6,222 nt of DNA from an uncultured bacterium (GTDB lineage: Bacteria > Bacteroidota > Bacteroidia > Chitinophagales > CAIOSU01). The stretch covers positions 1-6,222 of the forward strand of contig CAIOSU010000261.1 in NCBI GenBank assembly GCA_903861055.1, given 5' to 3'. Shown here piece after piece: positions 6,195-6,222 of the stretch (its first letter is position 1; the number at the start of each line of letters is the position of its first letter). A program made the translations under genes and the position numbers. The notes beneath the pieces are model-generated. The model worked only from the letters and a program-made list of their open reading frames with translations. It searched no databases and had not been told where the DNA came from.

Positions 6195-6222
6195 GATTTA
6201 GATAGGAAAGTAGAAATGTCAG

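Noticed and set aside
6216..6222. ATG near the right edge, possibly the start of another gene
   Set aside because: Only seven bases are visible, which is too little to support a gene.

Overview
The window looks like chromosomal DNA of a Bacteroidota bacterium (Flavobacteriia, Chitinophagia or Saprospiria type). Three things point there. The left-hand gene ends in what reads as a type IX secretion (T9SS) type A sorting domain, which is found in this phylum. Gene starts lack convincing Shine-Dalgarno sequences. Spacers are very AT-rich between moderately AT-rich genes. No mobile element, CRISPR array, tRNA or rRNA is visible.

Layout. Positions 1-1664 (minus strand) hold most of a secreted PhoD-like metallophosphatase. 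It runs off the left edge inside its C-terminal sorting domain. Positions 1665-1806 are a short spacer with a strong intrinsic terminator that closes the next minus-strand gene, a 63-residue CsbD-like stress protein at 1807-1998. Positions 1999-2398 are a 400-base AT-rich divergent spacer with three inverted repeats and no gene. On the plus strand, 2399-3589 encodes a parallel beta-helix lipoprotein. Twelve bases later, 3602-4696 encodes a di-heme c-type cytochrome, also apparently a lipoprotein. After a 151-base spacer with a perfect 9-bp inverted repeat, 4848-6194 encodes a complete cytochrome P450. Only 28 bases follow it.

How the genes fit together. The beta-helix and di-heme cytochrome genes are a recognised but functionally unassigned pair (families I recall as TIGR03805 and TIGR03806, the latter also called the SO2930 family). 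They are the best candidate for an undescribed system here: both products should be exported and lipid-anchored, and the spacing implies co-transcription. The P450 is probably a separate cytoplasmic monooxygenase transcription unit. The phosphatase and CsbD genes are convergent with nothing else here and look like ordinary accessory or housekeeping genes. The phosphatase has an unusual substitution in a conserved active-site motif.
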